64,000 bases of DNA, from the NCBI GenBank assembly GCA_008501635.1, contig QQUJ01000010.1, forward strand, positions 496,001 through 560,000. Reading direction: 5' to 3'. The position numbers were made by a program, and so were the translations under genes. The DNA comes from Pseudomonadota bacterium (GTDB lineage Bacteria; Pseudomonadota; Gammaproteobacteria; QQUJ01). Under the pieces are notes generated by a model. The model was not told where the DNA came from. It did no database searches and saw only the letters and a program-made list of their open reading frames with translations. Positions 8,455 through 15,750 of the stretch are shown here, piece after piece. Each line of letters starts with the position of its first letter. Within the stretch, counting starts at the first letter, position 1.

Positions 8455-9090
8455 ATGACAGCACGCACGCGACCGATAGTGGCGGCCTTTGATTTTGATG
8501 GCACGGTAACGAGCAGTGATTCGCTGTTTCCGTTTCTTCGGTTTGCCGCCGGGCCGAGCCGCTTTCTGATCAAGATGACTGCATCGCTACCCGTGCTCGC
8601 TGGCTATGCCGTCGGTGCAACACCCAACGATATCGCCAAGGAGCGCGTTTTGCAGCGCTTTTTCGCCGGGGTGCCCATCGCGACGCTCAATATTATCGGC
8701 GTAAAATTTGCGCGCGAGCGGCTGCCTCAGCTGGTACGTCCGGAGGCGTTACGGCGGCTGCAATGGCATCGCGAACAGGGTCATCGCTGTATCCTGATCA
8801 GCGCATCATTGCAGCTCTACCTCCAGCCGTGGGCCAGTACTGTCGGATTCGACGACGTCATTGGCACTGAATTGGAACTGCGCGCAGGTCAGGTCGCTAC
8901 TGGATGTTTCGCGCAGGGTAATTGCCACGGTGCGGAAAAGGTGCGGCGTCTTGAGCAATTGCTGGGTTTGCGCGATGGCTATTATCTCTATGCCTATGGC
9001 GATAGTCGGGGGGATAGAGAACTTCTGGCAACGGCGGATACGGCCTACTATCGGACGATGCCTGCCCCCGGCGAGGGAGCGCCGAGTTGA
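8455..9090 (+). CDS. HAD-superfamily phosphatase (HAD-IB type)
   Basis: A 211-residue HAD phosphatase. Motif I is FDFDGTVTSSDS with the nucleophile and acid Asp pair, motif II is LISAS, and motif III/IV is YAYGDSRGDRELL with the metal-binding Asp residues. This is the subfamily of SerB-like enzymes. Within the operon the fitting substrate is polyprenylphosphoryl-5-phosphoribose, whose 5-phosphate must be removed before the DprE1/DprE2 step. A HAD gene occupies the same place in the Pseudomonas D-arabinofuranose operon as I recall it. It starts 2 bp after the SDR gene. Confidence 0.85.
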   Translation: MTARTRPIVAAFDFDGTVTSSDSLFPFLRFAAGPSRFLIKMTASLPVLAGYAVGATPNDIAKERVLQRFFAGVPIATLNIIGVKFARERLPQLVRPEALRRLQWHREQGHRCILISASLQLYLQPWASTVGFDDVIGTELELRAGQVATGCFAQGNCHGAEKVRRLEQLLGLRDGYYLYAYGDSRGDRELLATADTAYYRTMPAPGEGAPS

Positions 9091-9962
9091 TTGCACTCCG
9101 AGACCTGCTGTTGACGCTGCGCCCGCACCAGTGGGTCAAGAACGGCTTTGTGCTGATGGGCTTGTTGTTCGGTCATGCCTGGAACGATCCAACCAGTGTC
9201 CGTCACATCCTGGGCGCTTTCGCAGCATTCTGCCTGGTATCGAGTGCGGTCTATGTTTTCAATGACCTGATTGATCGCGATCGCGATCGCCGTCATCCGG
9301 AGAAACGCAATCGCCCGATAGCCGCCGGCCGCATTGCGATGCCGACAGCCCTCGGATTGGGCTGCCTGGTTGGGTTGACGGGATTGGCGCTGGCCGCATG
9401 GGCGGGTACCGGCGTGTTGATCATCGTCGTCAGTTACATGGTGATGAACGCGGTGTACAGCGTGCGGTTGAAGCATGTGGTGATACTCGATGTCTTCATC
9501 ATTTCGGCAGGGTTCATGTTGCGCATCCTGGCGGGTACGTGGGGCGTCGGCATTCCTCCCTCTCACTGGCTGCTCTTCTGCGGCATGATGGTTACGCTGT
9601 TTCTCGGTTTCGCCAAGCGTCGCGCCGAGATGGGTGCGGTGGGCGAAGGCGATCAAGCGTATCACCGTGCCGTGTTGGCGCAGTACACACCGCTGTTGCT
9701 GGACACCTTTATCGCTGTCACTGCCATGGGTGTGATCATCAGTTACAGCCTCTACACCATGAGCCCGGAGACCATCACCGTGCATGGTACCGATAACCTG
9801 ATTTTTACGGTGCCCTTCATCGTCTATGGCCTGTTTCGCTATGTCTTTCTGCTCCACGCTTCCGGCAGCGGTGGGGATCCCTCACGCGATCTGTTTCGGG
9901 ATCTACACCTGTTGGGGGCTGTTATTGGTTGGCTGGGCGTAACGCTATGGATGCTGGTCTAG
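9087..9962 (+). CDS. UbiA-family prenyltransferase, decaprenyl-phosphate phosphoribosyltransferase (DPPR synthase)-like
   Basis: A 291-residue polytopic membrane enzyme, about 8-9 helices. The first Asp-rich motif is NDLIDRDRD (59-67) followed by RRHPEKRNRPIAAG. The second region reads YSVRLKHVVILDVF then AGFMLRILAG. These details match DPPR synthases (Rv3806c type), which transfer 5-phosphoribose from PRPP to a polyprenyl phosphate, rather than ubiquinone or heme O UbiA enzymes. The start is TTG at 9087, overlapping the HAD stop. It makes the first committed intermediate of the arabinose pathway proposed for this operon. Confidence 0.85.
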   Translation: MIALRDLLLTLRPHQWVKNGFVLMGLLFGHAWNDPTSVRHILGAFAAFCLVSSAVYVFNDLIDRDRDRRHPEKRNRPIAAGRIAMPTALGLGCLVGLTGLALAAWAGTGVLIIVVSYMVMNAVYSVRLKHVVILDVFIISAGFMLRILAGTWGVGIPPSHWLLFCGMMVTLFLGFAKRRAEMGAVGEGDQAYHRAVLAQYTPLLLDTFIAVTAMGVIISYSLYTMSPETITVHGTDNLIFTVPFIVYGLFRYVFLLHASGSGGDPSRDLFRDLHLLGAVIGWLGVTLWMLV

Positions 9963-9980
9963 GGCCTGGGTACCCGCATC

Positions 9981-10937
9981 GTGTTCACAGACCCTAGAAT
10001 GCCGCTGATCAGTGGCTGGCAACGGCGGACGCTCACGATCTCCATTTTCCTCAGTATCGGGGGGTACGGGCTCTTCACCCTGTGGGGCGGTTGGGGCGAT
10101 GTCGCAGAGGCGTTGAAGCGCATCGACCTTCCCGATGTTGCAGTATTGCTCGGCCTCTCGCTGGTCAATTACGCGCTGCGTTTTCAACGCTGGCACGGGT
10201 ATCTGCAGCGCTTGCAGCACGCAGTACCCTGGGGTTTCAGCCTGCACGCCTATCTCACCGGTTTTGCACTGACAACGACACCGGGCAAAGCAGGGGAGGC
10301 GCTGCGCGGTGTGTTCCTCAAGCCACGCGGTGTTCCCTATACAGTCAGTGTCGGTGCTTTGTTTGCCGAGCGGTTCGCTGATCTGATTACCGTTGTTCTG
10401 CTCTGTCTTCCGGGGCTTTGGTTCTACCCTCCGGCGCAACCTCTGGTCATCGTTGCGTTGCTGGTGTTGCCGGCCGTGCTCTGGGTGCTGCAGCAGGAGC
10501 CGTGGCTGGACCGGTTCGAACAGCGCGTCGCGAGGCGGGAACCGGGGCGAGTGGTGACGCTGCTCCAACATTTCCTCCACACACTGCGTCATTCCAGCCG
10601 GCTCCTTGCATTAGGGCCTATGACGAGCGCTCTCTTGTTGGGTGCGGTCGCCTGGGGTGCCGAAGCGCTGGCGTTTCATTATCTACTCCAGCAGATGGGT
10701 TTACCGGTTCCCCTGCCGATCGCTTTCTTCATCTACGCTTTCTCCATGCTGGTGGGGGCATTGAGTTTTCTGCCGGGAGGGCTAGGCAGTGCCGAGGTCA
10801 CCATGGCGTTGCTGCTGGTTCTGAATGGTGCGACGCCAGCGGAGGCGGCCACCGCGACGTTGATCATCAGACTGGCGACGCTCTGGTTTGCGGTGGTGAT
10901 CGGGCTGGGGGCTCTGTTACGTCCGCCGCGGTATTGA
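9981..10937 (+). CDS. UPF0104 / LPG-synthase transmembrane-domain protein, candidate lipid-linked sugar flippase
   Basis: A 318-residue integral membrane protein with about 8 hydrophobic helices. The motif FALTTTPGKAGEALR is characteristic of the AglD/MprF-like transmembrane family, and LPGGLGSAEVTMALLL is its second conserved block. There is no catalytic GNAT domain, so it is not a full lysylphosphatidylglycerol synthase. In an operon that builds a polyprenyl-phospho-sugar and ends with a GT-C transferase, a role in moving the lipid-linked sugar across the inner membrane is plausible but unproven. The start may be GTG 9981 or ATG 9999. It is the last gene of the run. Confidence 0.7.
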   Translation: MFTDPRMPLISGWQRRTLTISIFLSIGGYGLFTLWGGWGDVAEALKRIDLPDVAVLLGLSLVNYALRFQRWHGYLQRLQHAVPWGFSLHAYLTGFALTTTPGKAGEALRGVFLKPRGVPYTVSVGALFAERFADLITVVLLCLPGLWFYPPAQPLVIVALLVLPAVLWVLQQEPWLDRFEQRVARREPGRVVTLLQHFLHTLRHSSRLLALGPMTSALLLGAVAWGAEALAFHYLLQQMGLPVPLPIAFFIYAFSMLVGALSFLPGGLGSAEVTMALLLVLNGATPAEAATATLIIRLATLWFAVVIGLGALLRPPRY

Positions 10938-11070
10938 CAGTGTTGTTTGGGGCAGTCGCAGCGTGCTCGGGGAAACGTTGCCTGTGCCGTTATCCCAGGC
11001 AGGCTGTGATAAAAAAACTCCGTGTGATGAATGCCGGACAGGTCCAGTGTGATCCATCGGAGGAGCAGTA

Positions 11071-11780
11071 ATGGGTTTTTGGCAACCGCGCGCTGGAGAC
11101 CGAAACCGCCCGGTTGCGGGATCGGAATCATCTGCTCAAGGAGGAAAACGAAGCGCTGGAAGATCAGGTGCGGGCCTTGCGCGAAGAACTTGAAAGGGTG
11201 ACCTTGGCCGGCGGGCGAGAACAGCAACCGAATGACCTGATGACTTTTCAGAATGAGAACGTCAAAGGAGGAATCGCGGATAGTCAGGCGAATCTCACCG
11301 AATCGGTGGGTGTTGCCAAAGCTGCTCTCAATACAGCCGGCTCGGCTACCGAAAAATTTAGAACCTACCTCAAAAAACCACGCGTGCTTTCAATCAGCAG
11401 TTGTCGGTGATGGCTGATCGGGTGTTTGTGAGTCTGGCAAAAATCGATCATGTCATGCGGAAAGTCGACACTTGTCTTTCAGTCAACAAGCGCACCCCGG
11501 TTTTCGATTTCGTGGATCATCATAACTGCCGTCTCGGACAGTGGTACCACGTAGGCGGGGGCCGGCAATTCCTCTCCAGCGCGCGCAGCCACTCTGCGTT
11601 GGAGGCCCCCACGCCGCGGTGCATACCGGCACCAGGAAAACGTCGAAGTTGGCGCAAAACCGGGATCCCGATTATATGGCGCTGCGTGCTGCGCTGGAGG
11701 TGATGGAAAAGGTCGGCCGCGATGTGTTTGATGTGCTCGATTGTGTGTTCATCGAAGTGCTGCAAGATGACCTGCGGTGA
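11071..11780 (+). pseudogene. Broken CZB (chemoreceptor zinc-binding) domain protein with three frameshifts
   Basis: ATG 11071 has a strong ribosome binding site (GGAGGAG at 11057-11063), but the frame leaves the coiled-coil reading frame after TTTTT (11076-11080). The expected start would read M-G-F-G-N-R-A-L-E. The coiled coil (NRALETETARLRDRNHLLKE, then an ENVKGGIADSQANL signalling-like segment) is open to 11410. The CZB start (FNQQLSVMADRVFVS) then appears in another frame after an A6 run near 11370. The His/Cys zinc motif VDHHNCRLGQWY continues until a C5 run near 11610, after which PHAAVHTG and the C-terminal helix continue in a third frame to the TGA at 11778-11780. All three breaks lie at homopolymers. 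It is a decayed gene or carries sequencing errors. Confidence 0.75.
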
Positions 11781-11906
11781 CGAGTCGGTTTCGCGCCGCA
11801 TTCCAGCCGTCCTTATAGCCGATTGATTCGTTCGGTTACTTCTGCGCCAGGCAACTTATCCCTGTTGGGGTAACGAGCTTGCCAATGAGTTGTGTTATAT
11901 AAAACG

Positions 11907-11929
11907 CTGTGGTGTGGCAAATCACACAG
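11907..11929. repeat. Inverted repeat upstream of the nosZ FNR box
   Basis: GTGTG (11912-11916) and CACAC (11923-11927) form an inverted repeat 8 bp before the FNR-type box. It could be a second regulator site, but nothing further supports this. Confidence 0.3.
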
Positions 11930-11934
11930 CCAGC

Positions 11935-11948
11935 TTGATTTGAATCAA
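11935..11948 (+). promoter_or_regulatory. FNR/Anr/Dnr-type binding site upstream of nosZ
   Basis: TTGAT-TTGA-ATCAA is a perfect match to the consensus TTGAT-N4-ATCAA bound by oxygen- and NO-sensing CRP/FNR-family activators. It is centred 92 bp before the nosZ ATG at 12034. If it acts from -41.5, the start of transcription would be near 11983. No clear -10 hexamer is seen there; TTTACC at 11975 is a weak candidate. Confidence 0.8.
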
Positions 11949-12033
11949 GGCGGGTTGTGACGTGTATTGGCACCTTTACCCTGACTTATCCTTTCCGGTA
12001 ACCGACCCGCTTTTCGCGAGAGGGGGAACAACA

Positions 12034-14328
12034 ATGAAACTGCAATTGAAACGGACGGCATCGCTGCTGGCCGGCCTCGGTATGGGGCTGGCTGTCGCAT
12101 CGACTGCCTGGGGGCAGTCTACGCTCGATCAGGTCATGAAAGAGCGCGGGCTGACTCAAAAGGACCTGCTGGCCGCTGCGAAGACCTATACGCCGACTGG
12201 CAAGCATGATGACTACATCGTATTCAGCTCGGGCGGCCAGAGCGGTCAGGTGATCGTCTACGGTATTCCCTCGATGCGTATTTTGAAGTATATCGGCGTC
12301 TTTACGCCCGAACCGTGGCAGGGTTATGGCTTTGATGAGGAGTCCAAGGCGGTACTGGCGCAGGGCAGAATGCTCGGTAAGGACATTGCCTTTGGTGATA
12401 CCCACCACCCTGCGCTCTCCGAGACCAATGGTGACTACAATGGCCGCTGGCTGTTCATCAACGACAAGGCCAATCCGCGCCTGGCCGTGATCGATCTTCA
12501 CGACTTCGAGACCAAGCAGATCGTCGTCAATCCGATCATGAAGTCCGAGCATGGTGGCGCGTTCGTTACCCCCAATACCGAATACGTCATTGAAGCCAGC
12601 CAGTACGCCGGCCCGCTGGCCGAGGAGTTCGTACCGCTGGAGCAGTTCAATGAGAAGTACCGCGGCGCGGTGACGTATTGGAAGTTCAACAACGAGAAGG
12701 GCCGTATCGAGCCCGAGAATTCATTCTCGGTCGAGTTGCCCCCCTACAGCCAGGATCTCTCCGATGCCGGCAAAGGGCCATCCGACGGATGGTCGTTCAC
12801 CAACTCCTTCTGTTCCGAGCGCTACGTGGGTGGTATCGAGCGCGGTCGTCCGCCGTTCGAGGCGGGCTGCTCCTCCAAGGACACCGACTTCCTGCACGTG
12901 ATCAACTGGAAGAAGGGTGTCGAGGTGGTTGCCGCCGGCAAGGCCAAGAAGATCAACGGTCACGATGTGATCCCGATCGACGTGGCGGTGAAGGAGGGCA
13001 TGCTCTACCTGGTGCCCGAGCCGAAGAGCCCGCACGGCGTCGACGTCAACCCCGATGGCACGCATATCATCGTCTCGGGCAAGCTCGATAGCCATGCCTG
13101 GGTCTACAGCTTCGAGAAGATCATGGCCGCCGCCAAGGCCGGCAAGTTCGAGGGTAAGGATCCCTACGGGATTCCGATCATTGCGATGAAGGATGCACTG
13201 CACACGCAGGTCGCTGTCGGTCTGGGCCCGCTGCATACCCAGTACGACTCCAAAAAGTGCGTGGTCTACACCTCGATCTACGTCGACTCCATGGTCACCA
13301 AGTGGGATTACTGCGAAGGCAAGGTGCTGGATCAACTGCCCATTCATTACAATATCGGCCACTTGATGACCATGGAAGGCGATTCTGTCTCACCGGACGG
13401 CAAATATCTGGTGGCACTGAATAAGCTGGCCATCGACCGCTTCGCCCCGGTGGGCCCGCTGCATCCGCAGAACCACCAGCTGATCGACATCAGCGGCGAC
13501 AAGATGCAGCTGCTCTACGATATGCCGCTGCCGCTGGGCGAACCTCACTACGCTGTGGCCATCAAGGCTGACAAGCTGAAGCCCGTCGTGCGTTACAAGT
13601 CTGGCTGGAACAGCCGTACCGATGCGCGCTCGCCCTACCGTACCCGTGCCGGTCGTGAGAAGACCGAGACCACGCCGGGCAAGGTCGAGGTGTTCGGTAC
13701 CGTCATTCGTTCGCATATCACGCCGGAGATCATCGAGGCGCGAGAGGGTGACGAGATCATCATTCACCTGACCAACCTCGAGCGTGCACAGGACGAGACG
13801 CACGGCTTTGCATTGCGCGGCCAGAATGTCCAGCTCTCGCTCGAGCCTGGCAAGACGGCCACCGCGCGCTTCATCGCGGACAAGCCCGGCGTATTCCCCT
13901 ACTACTGCACCGAGTTCTGCTCGGCACTCCACCTGGAGATGCAGGGCTACCTGCTGGTCGCCCCCAAGGGCTACAAGGCCGAGAAGGTGATGATGCAGGA
14001 AGGTACGTCCTACACCCAAGTTGACTACGACAAGCAGGTGAAGACCAATATCGAGACCCAGGCGGTCATCGACCAGGTGGTCGGCTTCATCACCAGCCAC
14101 AACTATCAGGACTTCCCGACGGCCGTCGCCTTGGTGGAAGATGCCACCGATCAGCTCGGCTTTGCCGAGGAGGCCAAGAAGAAATCCGAGGCCGCTGCTG
14201 CCCAGCAGGATTGGCAGAATGCTATGCTCTGGGCCAACCAATGGTGGCAGTATCAGGTCAAGACCGCAGATCTCGGTTTGCGTGCCAAGACCCATCTAGA
14301 ACAGAATGGCGCCAAGAAAGTGAAGTAA
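12034..14328 (+). CDS. nosZ: Nitrous oxide reductase, clade II (Sec-exported)
   Basis: A 764-residue periplasmic multicopper enzyme that reduces N2O to N2. The leader MKLQLKRTASLLAGLGMGLA ends at STAWGQ and is of Sec type, with no twin-arginine motif; this and GDTHHPALSE (not DxHHxH) mark clade II. Seven candidate CuZ histidines are visible in DTHHP (two), SEHGG, SPHGVDV, GPLHTQYD, NIGHL and GEPHYA. The CuA site is CTEFCSALHLEM (C625, C629, H633, M636) with the upstream DETHGF His. About 100 residues follow CuA, including AAQQDWQNAMLWANQWW; this helical tail has no heme motif. ATG 12034 follows GAGAGGGGG. It heads the nos cluster. Confidence 0.97.
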   Translation: MKLQLKRTASLLAGLGMGLAVASTAWGQSTLDQVMKERGLTQKDLLAAAKTYTPTGKHDDYIVFSSGGQSGQVIVYGIPSMRILKYIGVFTPEPWQGYGFDEESKAVLAQGRMLGKDIAFGDTHHPALSETNGDYNGRWLFINDKANPRLAVIDLHDFETKQIVVNPIMKSEHGGAFVTPNTEYVIEASQYAGPLAEEFVPLEQFNEKYRGAVTYWKFNNEKGRIEPENSFSVELPPYSQDLSDAGKGPSDGWSFTNSFCSERYVGGIERGRPPFEAGCSSKDTDFLHVINWKKGVEVVAAGKAKKINGHDVIPIDVAVKEGMLYLVPEPKSPHGVDVNPDGTHIIVSGKLDSHAWVYSFEKIMAAAKAGKFEGKDPYGIPIIAMKDALHTQVAVGLGPLHTQYDSKKCVVYTSIYVDSMVTKWDYCEGKVLDQLPIHYNIGHLMTMEGDSVSPDGKYLVALNKLAIDRFAPVGPLHPQNHQLIDISGDKMQLLYDMPLPLGEPHYAVAIKADKLKPVVRYKSGWNSRTDARSPYRTRAGREKTETTPGKVEVFGTVIRSHITPEIIEAREGDEIIIHLTNLERAQDETHGFALRGQNVQLSLEPGKTATARFIADKPGVFPYYCTEFCSALHLEMQGYLLVAPKGYKAEKVMMQEGTSYTQVDYDKQVKTNIETQAVIDQVVGFITSHNYQDFPTAVALVEDATDQLGFAEEAKKKSEAAAAQQDWQNAMLWANQWWQYQVKTADLGLRAKTHLEQNGAKKVK

Positions 14329-14353
14329 ACTGTTGGTGTAACGCTCGTAACCA

Positions 14354-14384
14354 GGGGGGGAGCGCTTTCGGCCCCCCCTTTTCT
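14354..14384 (+). terminator. Hairpin with T-run between nosZ and the first cytochrome gene
   Basis: G7 (14354-14360) pairs with C7 (14372-14378) around an 11-nt loop and is followed by TTTTCTATCT. It lies 26 bp after nosZ. It probably ends or attenuates transcription so that nosZ mRNA exceeds downstream message, or protects the nosZ 3' end. Confidence 0.6.
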
Positions 14385-14405
14385 ATCTACAAGAGAGGAG
14401 TTGAC

Positions 14406-14729
14406 ATGCGAAATTTCACTATCAAGGCCGTGGCCGCAGGCATGATCGCGGGCGCTTTGATGGCCAGCGGCAGCGCGATGGCCGATGGCGCCGCGTTGTA
14501 TAAGTCCAAGACCTGTATCGCCTGCCATGGCGCTGACGGCAAGGCGCCGATTCTGCCTATCTATCCCAAAATTTCGGGCCAGAACGAGCAGTATCTTGTC
14601 GCGCAGATGAAGGATATCAAGAGCGGTGCGCGTGCCAACGGTCAGTCCGCGGCCATGAAAGGTGTCATGCACCTGGTCAACGATGCCGAGATTGCCGAGA
14701 TTGCCAAATGGTTGGCCGGCGTGAAGTGA
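14406..14729 (+). CDS. nosC1: Periplasmic monoheme cytochrome c, NosC1-like
   Basis: A 107-residue exported c-type cytochrome. The signal peptide (MRNFTIKAVAAGMIAGALMA, cleavage after SAMA) precedes a single CIACH heme motif close to the mature N-terminus; Met residues in AAMKGVMH are candidate sixth ligands. Its size and place after nosZ match the small cytochromes of clade II nos clusters, which carry electrons to NosZ. ATG 14406 has GAGAGGAG upstream. An in-frame region upstream lies inside nosZ and was rejected. Confidence 0.85.
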   Translation: MRNFTIKAVAAGMIAGALMASGSAMADGAALYKSKTCIACHGADGKAPILPIYPKISGQNEQYLVAQMKDIKSGARANGQSAAMKGVMHLVNDAEIAEIAKWLAGVK

Positions 14730-14739
14730 TCTAGCTGAA

Positions 14740-14793
14740 AAAGGCGGGGTGGCTGAGCCTTGATGGGAATCAAGGTTCGGTCACCCCGCCTTT
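14740..14793 (+). terminator. Stem-loop containing an FNR box
   Basis: AAAGGCGGGGTG (14740-14751) pairs perfectly with CACCCCGCCTTT (14782-14793). Inside it a second stem, CCTTGAT pairing with ATCAAGG, has a GGGA loop. It lies 11 bp after nosC1 and could terminate transcription, although only TTTGTC follows. The inner stem is at the same time a perfect FNR-type palindrome (14760-14773). Confidence 0.65.
14760..14773 (+). promoter_or_regulatory. FNR/Anr/Dnr-type site within the nosC1-nosC2 terminator stem
   Basis: TTGAT-GGGA-ATCAA is a perfect consensus match. It is centred about 78 bp before the transcription start predicted from the promoter at 14810-14838, further than the usual -41.5 position. 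It may still activate from upstream, or be part of the hairpin only. Confidence 0.55.
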
Positions 14794-14809
14794 GTCATTA
14801 TAGGGCACA

Positions 14810-14838
14810 TTGATTCGTATATTATTAAGTACTAATAT
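14810..14838 (+). promoter_or_regulatory. Near-consensus sigma-70 promoter before nosC2
   Basis: TTGATT (14810-14815), exactly 17 nt, then TAATAT (14833-14838). The spacer is AT-rich in a GC-rich neighbourhood. The start of transcription would be about 14845, giving a leader of about 64 nt before ATG 14909. It suggests that the second cytochrome and downstream nos genes have their own promoter. Confidence 0.6.
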
Positions 14839-14908
14839 AACAGCCATTGATAGTGGGGACTTTGGTGGGCCGGAGAGGGCCTTTTTTGATTTGATGGAGG
14901 TTGCTGAG

Positions 14909-15625
14909 ATGTTGAAACGTGATTGGGTCATGACCGTGCTGGTCGCCGGCGGGCTGGCTTTGTCGGGTGCGAGTTGGGCGGCTTGGAACGAGGGTGGTGG
15001 CGAACAGGACGAAGCGCTGCACCTGCAAGCTGATATCGAAAACGGACTCGATGTCTACGAGGTCTGTTCCGCGTGCCACCTGCCCGAAGGCTGGGGTACC
15101 GAAGACGGCACTTTCCCACAGCTGGCGGGCCAGCACCGCGGCGTGCTGATCAAGCAGATGGCCGATATCCGCGCCGGTAATCGCGACAACCCGACCATGT
15201 ATCCTTTCGCGCTGCCCGAATCCATCGGCGATGCGCAGGCGCTGGCCGACGTGACCGAGTACATCCAGAAACTGAAGATGAACCCGGAAAACGGTAAAGG
15301 TCCGTGGAAGCCGGGTACGCCCGAGCATGCCAAGGGCGAGCAGCTCTACAAGGACAACTGCACCCGTTGCCACGGTGACAGGGGTGAAGGCATACCGGAC
15401 AAGTTCTATCCGCGCATCGAGGGTCAGCACTACAAGTACATGGTGCGCCAGTTCGAGTGGATCCGTGACGGCAAACGCCGCAATGCCAATCCGGACATGG
15501 TGAAGCAGATCAGTGAGTTCAGCGATGACGACATGAAGCAGGTGATCAACTATGTTTCCTGGATCCAGGTGCCCAAGGAAGATCTGGCGCCGTCGGCCAA
15601 CTGGAGAAATCCTGATTTCGACTAG
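14909..15625 (+). CDS. nosC2: Periplasmic diheme cytochrome c, NosC2-like
   Basis: A 238-residue exported protein with heme motifs CSACH and CTRCH, separated by about 100 residues, i.e. two class I cytochrome domains. The N-terminal MLKRDWVMTVLVAGGLALSG is the signal peptide or anchor. It is likely to pass electrons from the quinol side (NosG/NosH, or a bc1 complex) to NosZ or to NosC1. I chose ATG 14909 because GGAGG lies 8 nt upstream; a longer frame to 14810 would place the start inside the predicted promoter. A strong hairpin (15649-15682) separates it from nosB. Confidence 0.85.
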   Translation: MLKRDWVMTVLVAGGLALSGASWAAWNEGGGEQDEALHLQADIENGLDVYEVCSACHLPEGWGTEDGTFPQLAGQHRGVLIKQMADIRAGNRDNPTMYPFALPESIGDAQALADVTEYIQKLKMNPENGKGPWKPGTPEHAKGEQLYKDNCTRCHGDRGEGIPDKFYPRIEGQHYKYMVRQFEWIRDGKRRNANPDMVKQISEFSDDDMKQVINYVSWIQVPKEDLAPSANWRNPDFD

Positions 15626-15648
15626 AGCTTCACGTTACACATAGCGCT

Positions 15649-15682
15649 GGTACTGCGGGGCGGAGCGGCGCCCCGCAGTACC
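15649..15682. repeat. Strong 13-bp hairpin between nosC2 and nosB
   Basis: GGTACTGCGGGGC (15649-15661) pairs perfectly with GCCCCGCAGTACC (15670-15682) across an 8-nt loop. No T-run follows. It could mark an mRNA processing or stabilising site or a Rho-assisted end. Confidence 0.5.
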
Positions 15683-15750
15683 CTGCACCGCATGGCAATT
15701 CCGACCGATTTCTGGGTCGACCATAATCGTCGGGCAAGGCATCACTACCC

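Noticed and set aside
9277-9296. Tandem GATCGC string (HIP1-like) in the UbiA gene
   Set aside because: It encodes the DRDRD part of the active-site motif; a codon-driven repeat is the simplest reading.
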